Shown: positions 44,379 through 53,737 of the stretch, one piece after another | Layout: every line of letters begins with the position of its first letter | Numbering within the stretch: the stretch's first letter is position 1 | Source: Cupriavidus sp. | Lineage (GTDB): Bacteria > Pseudomonadota > Gammaproteobacteria > Burkholderiales > Burkholderiaceae | Direction of reading: 5' to 3' | Assembly: GCA_031180665.1 (NCBI GenBank) | Contig: JAPSLP010000016.1 | Span: forward strand, 46,904 to 110,903 | DNA length: 64,000 nucleotides | Translations under genes and position numbers: made by a program | Notes under the pieces: generated by a model | Told to the model about the DNA's origin: nothing | Databases searched by the model: none | Seen by the model: the letters and a program-made list of their open reading frames with translations, nothing else

Positions 44379-44424
44379 CGTTATTGGTTTCGTTATTGGT
44401 TTCGTTATTGGTTTCGTTATTGGT
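44379..44424. repeat. 12-bp tandem repeat in the bug/LysR divergent promoter
   Basis: The unit CGTTATTGGTTT is present in three full copies plus ten bases of a fourth. It lies 29-75 bases upstream of the bug start codon, between that gene and the presumed LysR sites, where copy-number change would alter promoter spacing. Confidence 0.95.
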
Positions 44425-44451
44425 CTTGTTGTGGAAGGCATCGTATCATTG

Positions 44452-44510
44452 ATGCAAACCAGCATAATTTCCGTTCGGATCATGCTTGATTAACGTTGAT
44501 TCACGAATCA
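44452..44510. promoter_or_regulatory. Candidate LysR binding sites in the divergent promoter
   Basis: ATGC-N6-GCAT (44452-44465) sits inside a T-N11-A type frame, and TGATT-CACG-AATCA (44497-44510) is a second short palindrome nearer to the LysR start. Their place between the divergent genes fits autoregulation plus activation. Confidence 0.4.
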
Positions 44511-44541
44511 GTGCCTCGCTCCCTCTTCCGCTAGACCCTAC

Positions 44542-45468
44542 ATGGACGGCTTCTCCGATCTCGCCTTCTTCGCCACCGTCAACAAGCACGGCAGCCTGGC
44601 CGCCGCGGCGCAACAACTCGGCGTGACGCCTCCGGCGGTCAGCAAGCGCCTGGCGGCGCTGGAGCGCCGGCTGGGCGTGCGCCTGCTGCAACGGACCACG
44701 CGGCGGCTGAGCCTGACGCCCGAGGGCGAGACCTATCTAGTCGAAGGCGCGCGCGTCCTCGCCGAGCTCGAGGCGCTGGAGCGCACCGTGGCGGGCAGCG
44801 GCGCGACACCGCACGGCCTGCTGCGGATCAGCGCGACGCTGGGCTTCGGCCGGCGGCATATCGCGCCCGCGCTGTCGGCCTTCGCACGGCTGCATCCGCG
44901 CGTCGAGGTGCAGCTGCATCTGAGCGACCGCCCGGTCAACCTGGTCGAACAAGGCTTCGATGCATCGATCCGCTTCGGCGAGTTGCCGGACGCGCGCTTG
45001 ACCGCCCGCCTGCTGGCCAACAATCGCCGCCTGCTGTGCGCCACCCCGGCCTATCTGAAGGCCGCGGGCACGCCGGCCACGCCGCAGGATCTGGCCCGGC
45101 ATCAATGCATCTTCATTCGCGAGAGCGACGAGACCTTCGGCACCTGGCATCTGCGCAGCGGCACGCGGCAGGAGACCGTCAAGGTGCGCGGCCCGCTGAG
45201 CACCAATGACGGCGAATCGGCGCTGGGCTGGGCGCGCGAAGGGCATGGCATCCTGGTGCGGTCGGAATGGGACGTGGCGCCGCTATTGCGCAGCGGGGAG
45301 CTGCAGCCGGTGCTGAAGGAATGGAGCCTGCCGAACGCCGATATCTATATCGTGTTCCCGACCCGCAGCCATCTGTCGGCGAAAACCCGTGCGCTGGTCG
45401 ATTTCCTGCTGCAACGCTTTGCCGCCCACCGGCGGGTGGATAGCGGCGCGCCGCACAACGGGTGGTGA
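44542..45468 (+). CDS. LysR-type regulator divergent from the bug-leuCD operon
   Basis: The 308-residue protein has an N-terminal winged helix (LAAAAQQLGVTPPAVSKRLAALERRLGVRLLQRTTR) and a LysR effector domain of the DmlR-like type (LLRISATLGFGRRHIAPAL). It faces the bug-leuC-leuD operon across a 191-base gap and is its likely regulator. The effector is presumably the acid handled by that operon. Confidence 0.93.
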   Translation: MDGFSDLAFFATVNKHGSLAAAAQQLGVTPPAVSKRLAALERRLGVRLLQRTTRRLSLTPEGETYLVEGARVLAELEALERTVAGSGATPHGLLRISATLGFGRRHIAPALSAFARLHPRVEVQLHLSDRPVNLVEQGFDASIRFGELPDARLTARLLANNRRLLCATPAYLKAAGTPATPQDLARHQCIFIRESDETFGTWHLRSGTRQETVKVRGPLSTNDGESALGWAREGHGILVRSEWDVAPLLRSGELQPVLKEWSLPNADIYIVFPTRSHLSAKTRALVDFLLQRFAAHRRVDSGAPHNGW

Positions 45469-45493
45469 TTGCGGTGGCGGCGCACCGACGCGC

Positions 45494-46951
45494 TCAGTCG
45501 CGGTACGGCCGCAACGGCGCGGCCACGGCCTCCAGCGGCTTGCGCTCGGCATCGACCGCGTATCGCCACGCCAGCAGCCCGGCGACGATCACCAGCGCGG
45601 CGCCGATCGCATAGCCGATGGCCACCGCCTCGCGGCTGCCGGTCTCGACCAGCATGCCGAACAGCGCGGGCGCGGCAAAACCGCCGGCGCCGGTGCCGAG
45701 CGCAAAAAAGATCGAGATGGCCAATGCGCGGATTTCCAGCGGGAAGACCTCGCTGACGGTCAGATACGCGGAGCTTGCCGCGGCCGACGCAAGAAAGAAC
45801 ACCGCCGACCAGCACAGCGCCAACCCACGCGCATCGACCCAGCCCTGGACGAAGGCCCAGCCCGTCAACGCCAGCCCCACACCGGACAGGCAATAGGTCA
45901 GGCCGATCATCGTGCGCCGGCCGACCTGGTCGAACAAGGGCCCAAGGATCAACGGACCGAGCACGTTGCCAAGCGCGAAGGGGAACAGATAGAGCGCGAC
46001 GCGGCCGTCGGGCACGGCGTAGAAGCGCGTCAGCACCAGCGCGTAGGTAAAGAAGATCGCGTTGTAGAAGAAGGCCTGCGAGATCATCAGCGCCAGCGCC
46101 ACCACCGTGCGTCTGCGATAGCGATGCAGCATGACATCGGCGACCTCGCGCCATGGCGTCGCCTGTCCCGCGGTGCGCGGCATGTTGCGCAGCACGGTGT
46201 CGTCGCGAGCGGTATGCGCGGAGTGGCCGTAGACCTCGGCCTCGATCCGCTCGACGATGCGCAGCGCTTCCTCCGGCCGGCCATGCGTCAGCAGCCAGCG
46301 CGGGCTCTCCGGCACATCGCGTCGCACCAGCAGGATCGCCACGGCCAGGATCGCGCCGAGCCCGAAGCCCGCGCGCCAGCCCAGCTCGGGGCCGAGCACG
46401 CGCGGGTCCAGCAGCACCAGGCTCAGCCCCGCGCCGAGCGCCGCGCCCAGCCAGAAGCTGCCATTGATCGCGAGGCTCACGCGGCCGCGCACGCGCGCCG
46501 GCACCAGTTCGTCGATCGCCGAATTGATCGCCGCATATTCGCCGCCGATACCGAGGCCGGTGACGAATCGGCATAGCGCAAAGACGGCGAAATTCGGCGA
46601 GAAAGCGGTCGCCAGCGTCGCGCCCATATAGACCGCCAGCGTCAGCAGAAACAGCCGCTTGCGGCCAAGGCGATCGGTCAGGCGGCCGAAGACCAGCGCG
46701 CCGAGCACCGCACCGGCGATATAGATCGAGCCCGACCAGCCGAATTGCGTGGCCGAGAGCCCGAGCGTATCGGGCCGCTGCAGCACGCCGCCCAGCGAAC
46801 CGACCAGCGTCACTTCGAGGCCGTCGAGCACCCATGCCACGCCCAGCGCGATCACCACGCGCCAGTGCCAGCGCGACCAGGGCAGCCCATCGAGCCGCTC
46901 AGGCAAGGACGCCGCCGGCGCAATCGTGCTCGCCTGCGCGCGCGCCGTCAT
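45494..46951 (-). CDS. MFS transporter, sugar-porter/acid-symporter type
   Basis: The 485-residue permease has twelve predicted helices. FGRLTDRLGRKRLF carries the motif between helices 2 and 3; RFVTGLGIGGEYAAINSAIDELVPARVRGR and RRDVPESPRWLLTHGRPEEAL match the sugar-porter/AAHS style. Relatives carry sugars, aromatic acids or niacin, so the substrate is open. Its ATG overlaps the stop of the ParB-like gene (TGATG); a GTG one codon earlier is also possible. Confidence 0.88.
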   Translation of the reverse strand: MTARAQASTIAPAASLPERLDGLPWSRWHWRVVIALGVAWVLDGLEVTLVGSLGGVLQRPDTLGLSATQFGWSGSIYIAGAVLGALVFGRLTDRLGRKRLFLLTLAVYMGATLATAFSPNFAVFALCRFVTGLGIGGEYAAINSAIDELVPARVRGRVSLAINGSFWLGAALGAGLSLVLLDPRVLGPELGWRAGFGLGAILAVAILLVRRDVPESPRWLLTHGRPEEALRIVERIEAEVYGHSAHTARDDTVLRNMPRTAGQATPWREVADVMLHRYRRRTVVALALMISQAFFYNAIFFTYALVLTRFYAVPDGRVALYLFPFALGNVLGPLILGPLFDQVGRRTMIGLTYCLSGVGLALTGWAFVQGWVDARGLALCWSAVFFLASAAASSAYLTVSEVFPLEIRALAISIFFALGTGAGGFAAPALFGMLVETGSREAVAIGYAIGAALVIVAGLLAWRYAVDAERKPLEAVAAPLRPYRD

Positions 46952-47772
46952 CACGCCTTTCCGTCGGACTTGCCGGACTTGCCCGGCTTCGCGTCCTTGC
47001 CCTTGCCCGCGGACCGGGCGTTTGCCTTGCCGCGGGCCTTGTCGTCCAGCCGGTCATCGAGATGTCCCGGCAAGCCGCGCGCCTTGCTGCTGCGCGCCAG
47101 CTTGACGGCATGCGCGAGCGCCAGCGCGAAACCGGGCACGGTGTCCAACCGCCCGTCGATATGGCGGCGAAAGAAATCGGCCCAGCGGAAATCGGGATAC
47201 GCCTGCTTGACCTTCTCGTAGCCGCCGGCCAATTGCGCGAAGGCTTCCAGGCTGCGGTACGGATCGTCGCGCATCTCGGCCAGCGAATGCGGCAAGGCCG
47301 CGAGCCCCTGCCGCTCGCCGTATTGATCGTAGGGATGGACCAGATGGCGCGCCTCCATCTCCAGCCAGAAGCGATCGGGCGGCAAGCCGCTCCAGTTGTG
47401 CTTGATCACCACCGGCACGCTTTCGATGCCCAGTTCATACCAGGCGCGCGCCCAGTGATGGTGGTCGATGACATAGAACGCCGGCCCGGGACCGATCACG
47501 ACGTGGATGCGATGCCGCTCCAACAGCTCGATCTGCTTGCCGCCCTGGTGGCGCAGGGTCACGTCCATCTTGCTCTGGACGTGATACAGGCCGACCGTCA
47601 TCTGCGTGGGCCGCAGTTGCCTGACGGGCAGCGTGACACGGGCGCCCTTGCGCCAGATCTCGCCGGTGAGCGCTTCGGCTGGCGGCACCGACACGGCACC
47701 GCTGGCCGCGGTCCGGTCCTCGGCCGATTCCAGAGTGTCGCGCAACCGGGCCGACTCGCCGATGCGTTTCAT
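46951..47772 (-). CDS. ParB-like nuclease-domain protein (ParBc_2 type)
   Basis: The 273-residue protein resembles the putative ParB-like family: LPVRQLRPTQMTVGLYHVQSKMD, then RIHVVIGPGPAFYVIDHHHWARAWYE, in which the IDHHHWARA segment is the conserved core. The C-terminus is a Lys/Gly/Asp-rich tail of about 40 residues likely to bind nucleic acid. GGGAGG seven bases before the ATG at 47772 defines the start. It is coupled to the MFS gene downstream. It is not the chromosomal ParB; function is unknown. Confidence 0.75.
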   Translation of the reverse strand: MKRIGESARLRDTLESAEDRTAASGAVSVPPAEALTGEIWRKGARVTLPVRQLRPTQMTVGLYHVQSKMDVTLRHQGGKQIELLERHRIHVVIGPGPAFYVIDHHHWARAWYELGIESVPVVIKHNWSGLPPDRFWLEMEARHLVHPYDQYGERQGLAALPHSLAEMRDDPYRSLEAFAQLAGGYEKVKQAYPDFRWADFFRRHIDGRLDTVPGFALALAHAVKLARSSKARGLPGHLDDRLDDKARGKANARSAGKGKDAKPGKSGKSDGKA

Positions 47773-47970
47773 TGCCTTGCCTCCCTTGCGACCGTCTTGC
47801 CGTGGCTTCATGCGGGCCTTTGGTGGTTCGCTGATGACCGGGGGCGGGGCAAGAAGCATGCCGTGGCCGGAAGCCTTTCTACCTATAGGAATGAACCCGA
47901 CAGCGCGGGGATCGTCGTTTGTAAAACCTGCAATATCGGGGTGCCGGAAACTGCCTGATCTCGGGTTATT

Positions 47971-48887
47971 TCACTGCCAGACTTCCGTCCATTTCTCGAA
48001 TTCGCTCGGGCGTAATCGGAACCGCGCAATGCTGCCGAGATGCAAGGTCATCAATTGCGTTTCAACGACCTCGACAAAACGCGAGCGATCCTGTTCCGCC
48101 AACTGCTCGGCACGGCTTCGAATCCAGGCTACGGCCTGGAATTTGTTCATCCTCGAGCGCACCACCTCTGCCACGGTTTCGCCGATCAGCACCCGATATC
48201 GCATGCGGAACGGGTCCGGCTCTCCCACCGACTGCCGGACAGCGGAGTAGCGGGCGCACGAGCGCTGGTAAGCCCATACGAACACGTCGCGCAGCAACTC
48301 CACTCGGTTCAATTCGTAGACGGCCAGCATGGCGCTGATATAGACCTGCTGCGGGACGTCGACGAAAGTGAGCGGGCAGAGATTCTGCCGGATCAGCGGA
48401 ATGTTGGCAGCCAGCCGCGAAACCCGTTGATTGATGTCCTCGAACGGCTGCAGATAAGGCAAATGGACCATTGCGAAAAAAGCCTGCTCGATCGGGTCGT
48501 CGATGGCAGCAGCCGTCTCTAACACGCGATCGAAGCGCCCGGCTATTCGCTGCGGCCCGTCCAACGGTGTGAACAATGGGCCTGGACCGATTCCGCCTCG
48601 GCCGTCAGGGGCACCCAAAGACCACCCGGTCCGGTGGTCCTGACCTTCGGCTTGACGTTGCCCGCAGCGGTGACGAAGGTAGCGAGCCGATACCGCGTCC
48701 CACGGCCAGCCCGTACGCGGCGCAGGTATCCTTGCAAGATCAGGTCGCTCAGCCACCGCTGCAGGGTCCGTTTGGTAGCGACCCCGTGCAGGCTCGCATC
48801 GATCTGCTCGATGGCCAGGCCTTCCGGGTGGCGCGCCACCAAATTGAGCACGACCTCGTATTGCTGGGTTGGAATTGGTCTTGGCAT
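47971..48887 (-). pseudogene. Fic-family gene broken by internal deletion and frameshift
   Basis: The N-terminal winged helix typical of one Fic subgroup is intact in one frame (48887 to about 48585: TKRTLQRWLSDLILQGYLRRV). The C-terminal Fic part is intact in another (about 48580 to 47971), including MVHLPYLQPFEDINQRVSRLAANIP with the His and the N-x-R of the active-site loop. About 150 codons that normally separate the two, holding the core helices and the inhibitory region, are missing, and the join is out of frame. The 48887 ATG would yield only about 114 residues. An alternative is that the winged-helix part now acts as a stand-alone repressor. Confidence 0.75.
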
Positions 48888-48893
48888 CACTTG

Positions 48894-48963
48894 ATGTCGC
48901 GATCTGAGGTATCGCGACATTAAAGGCCGGTTCTAGTGTCACGAAAACCGATTATCGCGACAT
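48894..48963 (-). promoter_or_regulatory. Promoter of the broken Fic gene with three copies of an operator
   Basis: ATGTCGCGAT occurs at 48894-48903 and its inverse ATCGCGACAT at 48911-48920 and 48954-48963. Read leftward, TTTTCG (48947-48942) and TTTAAT (48924-48919) stand 17 bases apart as -35/-10, with one operator overlapping the -10 and one just upstream of the -35. The arrangement fits strong repression. Confidence 0.7.
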
Positions 48964-49037
48964 CGTCGCGCAACCAAGTTGGAAGGCCGCAGCCACCAGA
49001 TCCATGGCGGCAATGAGCGCTCCGCAGCTCCGTCGAT

Positions 49038-49667
49038 ATGAAGGCACAACGCATCACCGACCTCGACGCCTTGCTCTCCCAGGTCCGCGCCTGCAGGGCT
49101 TGCGAAGCGGACTTGCCGCTCGGCGCCCGCCCGATACTGCAAGCCTCGGCGCAATCGCGCATCCTGATCGTCGGCCAGGCTCCCGGGACGAAAGTCCACG
49201 AGACCGGCATTCCTTGGAACGACGCCAGCGGCAAGCGGCTGCGCGAATGGCTGGGCGTCGATGCCCAGACGTTCTACGACCCGACCCGGTTCGCCATCGT
49301 GCCGATGGGCTTGTGCTATCCCGGCCGCGCGGCGAGTGGCGACAAGCCGCCGCGTCCGGAGTGCGCGCCGATGTGGATGGACAAGATATTGGCAAAGCTC
49401 GAGCACATCGAGCTGACGCTGCTGGTGGGCCTGCATGCGCAGCGTTATTTCCTCGGTGCCGCCGGCAAGGCGTCCCTGACGGAAACGGTCAGGGCCTGGG
49501 CGGAGTATGGGCCGCGCATCATGCCCTTGCCGCATCCTTCACCACGCAACGTCGCCTGGTTTCAGCGCAATGGCTGGTTCGGCGAGGAGGTGTTGCCGGC
49601 GTTGAAGGAGCAAGTCGCACAGGTGCTGCGCCGAGGCGCCCCGACGCAGCTTGCCCGCCATCGCTAG
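49038..49667 (+). CDS. Uracil-DNA glycosylase family protein
   Basis: The 209-residue protein has the family motif 1 as GQAPG (residues 46-50), an N-terminal CRAC pair (Cys19, Cys22), FAIVPMGLCYPG, and the C-terminal LPHPSPRN carrying the His of motif 2. The family includes family 4/5-like enzymes and proteins without proven activity, so base specificity is uncertain. It is transcribed away from the Fic remnant. Confidence 0.85.
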   Translation: MKAQRITDLDALLSQVRACRACEADLPLGARPILQASAQSRILIVGQAPGTKVHETGIPWNDASGKRLREWLGVDAQTFYDPTRFAIVPMGLCYPGRAASGDKPPRPECAPMWMDKILAKLEHIELTLLVGLHAQRYFLGAAGKASLTETVRAWAEYGPRIMPLPHPSPRNVAWFQRNGWFGEEVLPALKEQVAQVLRRGAPTQLARHR

Positions 49668-49697
49668 CCCGGCGCAGGAAGACGCCGGGCGGCAGTC

Positions 49698-50117
49698 TTA
49701 CTGCTGCAGCTGCCGCTGAATGCTGGCCACGTCGATCCAGGCGTTTTCGCGCCGGATTTCGCCGTTGTCCGCGAATTCGATCACGTGCAGCAGCCGGAAT
49801 GCCAGCGGCCGGCCGTTGCCCTCGATACCGAACGGCCGGCCGATGGCCCTGCCCTGCCAGATGGAGTCATCGATCACGAAGTCCTCGCCATAGAGCCGGC
49901 GCTGGGATTCGACACGCCCTTCCGACAGATCGGCGAACAGGCCCAGGTAGAACTGCCGTGCCGCCTCCCGCCCGTGGATCGGACCCAGGGGCGAACCCAC
50001 CACGTCGTGCTCGACGTCTTCCGCGAGGGTGCGCAGCACACCGTCGACGTCATCGTTCGCCTCGAAGCGAAAGTGCTCGTCGATGCGGCGATCCATCTCT
50101 TCCCGGGTCAGTTTCAT
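49698..50117 (-). CDS. NTF2-like (SnoaL/ester-cyclase type) protein
   Basis: The 139-residue protein has the cone-shaped NTF2-like fold pattern: an N-terminal helix, LAEDVEHDVVG, PIHGREAARQFYLGLFADL, and a beta sheet ending LLHVIEFADNGEIRRENAWID. AGGAG nine bases before the ATG at 50117 defines the start. It lies 91 bases upstream of the end of the MocR gene. Such folds serve as small-molecule isomerases, cyclases or binding proteins; no substrate is evident. Confidence 0.8.
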   Translation of the reverse strand: MKLTREEMDRRIDEHFRFEANDDVDGVLRTLAEDVEHDVVGSPLGPIHGREAARQFYLGLFADLSEGRVESQRRLYGEDFVIDDSIWQGRAIGRPFGIEGNGRPLAFRLLHVIEFADNGEIRRENAWIDVASIQRQLQQ

Positions 50118-50208
50118 GGCGTCTGCTCCTGCGCCGCCTGTCCTTGGGCGGCTTGATCGCAGTCTAGGAATGGCCCCGGGCCAATACAAGGCTGACGCAA
50201 ACGACGCC

Positions 50209-51642
50209 TCAGCTGGCCGCCTTGCCGCGGGTTCGCCGCCCCAACACCCGCCGCACGGCCACCTCGAACCGCGGATCCAGCACCGCCCCCACATTGAAGC
50301 GCGCCCAAGGCGACCGGGCCTCGGGATCGACGCGGAAGACCCGCCCGGGCGCGATCATCACCTTCTGTGCAAGCAGTGCCTCGGCCAGCGCCAGGGAATC
50401 CGGCGCATCGGGAAATGCAGCCCACAGATACAGGCTCTGCGGCGGGCGCACCCATACGTCGGCGTCCAGCCGCTCGAACAGCGCCAATGCCTGCTCGGTG
50501 GCGCCGGCCAGCCGGGCGCGCAGCTTGGCGAGATAGCGCTGGTAATGGCCCTCGCTGAGGATCACGTCGACGGTGCGCTCGCAATATTCCGAGCTGCTGA
50601 CATGGATCAGCGCCTTCAGGTCGGCCAGGTCGCTGGCGAGCGCGTCGTTGCAGGCGATATAGCCGACCCGCAGCGCCGCCGAGAAGGACTTGGAAAAGCT
50701 GCCGATGTAGATCGTCCGCTGCAGCTGGTCCAGTGCCGACAGCCGCGGCAACGTGGTCGGCTTGAAGTCGGCCAGCGCATCGTTCTCGACCACCAGCAGA
50801 TTGAAACGCTCGGCCAGTTGCAGCAGGCGATAGGCCTTGGCCGCCGAAAGGTCCGAGCCGGTGGGATTGTGGCCGACCGATTGGGTGAAGAACAGCCGCG
50901 GCCGCTCGCGGCCCAGGATCTGCTCGAGCGCCTCGATGTCCGGCCCATCTGTGAGCCGGGGCACGCCGACGATGCGCGCGCCGGCGAGCTTGAGCTTGCC
51001 GAACAGCGGGTAGTAGCCGGGATCGTCGACCAGCACCGTGCCGCCGGCCGGCACGAAATAGCGGATCACCAGGTCCAGCGCCTCGTTGGCGCCGTGGGTC
51101 AGTACGATCTGCCTTGCCTGCGCGCCGATGCCGACATCGCCGAGCTTGCGCACCAGATGGTCGCGCAGCGGACCGAAGCCGAAGCGGTTGCCGTAGCGGA
51201 ACAGCGCGCCAAGGCCGGTGCGCACGACCTTGTGGTGATAACGGTCCAGCCGCGCCTCGGCCAGCCAGGCGACCGGAGGGAAGCCGTCGCCGACCGCCAG
51301 CACGTCGGGCCGGCTCTTCAACTGCTCGCGCATCAGCCAGACGATGTCCATCGCGCGTCCTAGCGTGCCGGCATCCTCCTCCGGCACGGGCCTGGCTGCC
51401 ACCTCGCAAACGAAGAAGCCCGAGCCGCGCCGCGGCTCGACCAGCCCGCGTGCGACCAGCAGCTCGAAGGCGGCGACGATGGTGTTCTTGCTGTAGCCGT
51501 GCAGTTGCGCCAGTTCGCGCAGCGAGGGCAGGCGGTCGCCGGTGCGATACGCGCCTTCGGCGATCTGGCGGGCGATCGAGTCGGCCAGCGTGGCGGCCAG
51601 CGACGGAGATCTGCGGGCGGTACCGGGAGCGGTGGAGGTCAT
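50209..51642 (-). CDS. MocR/GntR-type regulator with aminotransferase-like domain
   Basis: The 477-residue protein joins an N-terminal GntR winged helix (about residues 12-78: [28 protein letters not shown]) to a fold-type I aminotransferase domain. Lys318 in GSFSKSFS is the expected PLP lysine; VENDALADF gives the cofactor-contacting Asp. MocR proteins use the domain as a sensor. It is divergent from the HMG-CoA reductase gene across a 117-base gap with an 8-base inverted repeat, so it probably controls that operon. Confidence 0.92.
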   Translation of the reverse strand: MTSTAPGTARRSPSLAATLADSIARQIAEGAYRTGDRLPSLRELAQLHGYSKNTIVAAFELLVARGLVEPRRGSGFFVCEVAARPVPEEDAGTLGRAMDIVWLMREQLKSRPDVLAVGDGFPPVAWLAEARLDRYHHKVVRTGLGALFRYGNRFGFGPLRDHLVRKLGDVGIGAQARQIVLTHGANEALDLVIRYFVPAGGTVLVDDPGYYPLFGKLKLAGARIVGVPRLTDGPDIEALEQILGRERPRLFFTQSVGHNPTGSDLSAAKAYRLLQLAERFNLLVVENDALADFKPTTLPRLSALDQLQRTIYIGSFSKSFSAALRVGYIACNDALASDLADLKALIHVSSSEYCERTVDVILSEGHYQRYLAKLRARLAGATEQALALFERLDADVWVRPPQSLYLWAAFPDAPDSLALAEALLAQKVMIAPGRVFRVDPEARSPWARFNVGAVLDPRFEVAVRRVLGRRTRGKAAS

Positions 51643-51682
51643 CGTGGGCGCAAAAACCGGGGAGAGGTCACTGTCCCCGCAA

Positions 51683-51708
51683 ACTGTACCCCTATCGACT
51701 GGTACAGT
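51683..51708. promoter_or_regulatory. MocR operator candidate
   Basis: ACTGTACC (51683-51690) and GGTACAGT (51701-51708) form a perfect 8-base inverted repeat with a 10-base spacer, in the middle of the divergent promoter region. TAGACT (51714-51719) just to the right could be the -10 of the reductase operon. Confidence 0.65.
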
Positions 51709-51759
51709 CACCCTAGACTGTCTCCATTCCATACCAGAGAACCAGAGAACGGAGACTCG

Positions 51760-53103
51760 ATGCCTGCTTCCCTTCCCTCTTCCGATGCTGCTGCCGCCTC
51801 GGCCGAGCCTCGCCGCAAACCCGTCGATTCCCGCCTGCCTCGCTTTCGCGAGATGACGCCGGCCCAGCGCCTGGCCGCCATCGTCGACGCGGTCGGCCTC
51901 GACGACGACGAGCATGCGCTGCTGGCCGAGCCCGGCGCGCTGGGCGCGGCCCGTGCCGACGGCATGATCGAGAACGTGATCGGCACCTTCGAGCTGCCGT
52001 TCGGCGTGGCCGGCTACTTCCAGGTCAATGGCAAGGACGTGCTGGTGCCGATGGTTGTCGAGGAACCGTCCGTCGTCGCCGCCGCCTCGTATATGGCCAA
52101 GCTTGCGCGTGGCTGCGGAGGTTTCGAGACCTCGAGCTCCGGGCCCTTGATGCGCGCTCAGGTGCAGGTGGTCGGGGTCGCCGATCCCCATGGCGCACGG
52201 CAGGCGCTGCTGCGCCATCGCGACGAGATCCTCGCCGTGGCCAACGCGCGCGACAAGGTGCTGATCGGCCTCGGCGGCGGCTGCCGCGACATCGAGGTCC
52301 ATGTGTTTCCCGACACGCCGCGCGGCGCCATGGTCGTGATGCACCTGATCGTCGACGTGCGCGACGCGATGGGAGCCAATACGGTCAATACGATGGCCGA
52401 AGCCGTATCGCCGGTGGTCGAGCGCATCGCCGGCGCCCCGGTCCGGCTGCGCATCCTGTCGAACCTCGCCGACCTGCGGCTCGCGCGCGCCCGCGTGCGG
52501 CTGCCCCCCGAAGCACTGGCCACCGCCGAGCGCAGCGGCGAGGCGATCGTCGAAGGCGTGCTCGACGCGTACACCTTCGCGGCGATCGACCCGTACCGCG
52601 CGGCGACACACAACAAGGGCATCATGAACGGCATCGATCCGGTGATCGTCGCGACCGGCAACGACTGGCGCGCGGTCGAAGCCGGCGCGCATGCCTATGC
52701 CTGCCGCGCGGGCCGCTACACCTCGCTGACCCATTGGGAGAAGGACGCCAGCGGCGCGCTGGTCGGCACCATCGAATTACCGATGCCGGTCGGACTGGTG
52801 GGCGGCGCCACCAAGACCCATCCGCTGGCCCGGCTCGCGCTGAAGATCCTGGGCGTGCAAAGCGCGCAGGAACTCGGCGAAATCGCAGCCGCGGTGGGAC
52901 TGGCGCAGAATCTCGGCGCCTTGCGGGCACTCGCCACCGAGGGCATCCAGCGCGGGCATATGGCGCTGCACGCGCGCAATATCGCGCTGGTCGCCGGAGC
53001 CGTCGGCCAGGAAGTCGAACAGGTGGCGCGCCGGATGGCCGAGGAAAAGGACGTGCGCACGGACCGCGCGATCGAACTGCTGGCGCAGTTGCGGCAGGGC
53101 TAG
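51760..53103 (+). CDS. mvaA: HMG-CoA reductase, degradative (class II)
   Basis: The enzyme interconverts mevalonate and HMG-CoA; class II enzymes usually run in the oxidative direction with NAD. The 447-residue protein shows [29 protein letters not shown] (catalytic Glu at 101-102), [10 protein letters not shown], the catalytic Lys286 in [10 protein letters not shown], and His400 in GHMALHARN, matching Pseudomonas mevalonii HMG-CoA reductase. GGAG precedes the ATG at 51760. It leads an operon with two membrane proteins. HMG-CoA lyase is not in the window. Confidence 0.95.
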   Translation: MPASLPSSDAAAASAEPRRKPVDSRLPRFREMTPAQRLAAIVDAVGLDDDEHALLAEPGALGAARADGMIENVIGTFELPFGVAGYFQVNGKDVLVPMVVEEPSVVAAASYMAKLARGCGGFETSSSGPLMRAQVQVVGVADPHGARQALLRHRDEILAVANARDKVLIGLGGGCRDIEVHVFPDTPRGAMVVMHLIVDVRDAMGANTVNTMAEAVSPVVERIAGAPVRLRILSNLADLRLARARVRLPPEALATAERSGEAIVEGVLDAYTFAAIDPYRAATHNKGIMNGIDPVIVATGNDWRAVEAGAHAYACRAGRYTSLTHWEKDASGALVGTIELPMPVGLVGGATKTHPLARLALKILGVQSAQELGEIAAAVGLAQNLGALRALATEGIQRGHMALHARNIALVAGAVGQEVEQVARRMAEEKDVRTDRAIELLAQLRQG

Positions 53104-53201
53104 AGGCGGCTGCGCTGCCGGGGGCTGCGCCAACCAGGCGCGCTCGCCACACCAAGAAAAAGCGCCCGACCCAAAGCGAGGCGCCTCGAAAGGAGACAAC
53201 C

Positions 53202-53714
53202 ATGCAACCACAACCCAAGCCCGCCGGCAGCCCGCTGGTCGAAGTCTGGGGCGACACCGCCAACCCTCGCCATCTTGCCTGCGCCATCGTCATCGGCGGC
53301 GCGCTGAGCCTGGCGGCGTTTGCCATCGCGAGCCGCATCCTCGCCGAACTGGTCCGCACACCCGAGCTCGCCCGCGCCTACGCGATGCTGGCCGGGCTGG
53401 CCGGTTGCGTGATGGCCGGCTTCATTTGCGCCTGCCTCTTCAAGCCCAAGCGCGTCGTCGCCGAGGACACCGGCACCGACGCGGACAGTGCAACCGCCGG
53501 CGCCGCGCGCGAGCAGGCGCTCGACCGCCTTGCCGAAGAATCGGGGGGACTGGGGACAATGGCGGACCTTCCCGCTGCCGCGGTGCAGGAGCTGCGCGAA
53601 CTCCAGCTCTACGAACTGTTCGCAGCGCGCGAACGCGGTGCCATGTCCGCCAGCCAGTCCGAAGTCGCGATGCCGGATGCGGCCGCCGCTCCCGCGCGAC
53701 CCAACGCCGCCTGA
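53202..53714 (+). CDS. Small two-helix membrane protein next to the TctA-like permease
   Basis: The 170-residue protein has helices at about residues 25-47 and 58-81 and a long hydrophilic Ala/Glu-rich C-terminal half. AAAGGAG before the ATG at 53202 defines the start. It sits between the HMG-CoA reductase and a TctA-like permease, at the position where a small TctB subunit would be expected, but TctB proteins have four helices, so it is at best a divergent counterpart. I do not recognise a family. Confidence 0.65.
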   Translation: MQPQPKPAGSPLVEVWGDTANPRHLACAIVIGGALSLAAFAIASRILAELVRTPELARAYAMLAGLAGCVMAGFICACLFKPKRVVAEDTGTDADSATAGAAREQALDRLAEESGGLGTMADLPAAAVQELRELQLYELFAARERGAMSASQSEVAMPDAAAAPARPNAA

Positions 53715-53737
53715 CCCGACACCGCCTGGAGCGCATC

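Noticed and set aside
44379..44424. CRISPR-like array
   Set aside because: The repeats are directly adjacent 12-mers with no spacers.
50209..52734. A longer start for the MocR gene giving over 800 residues
   Set aside because: The added segment is antisense to the HMG-CoA reductase gene; the ATG at 51642 begins a normal-length MocR protein.
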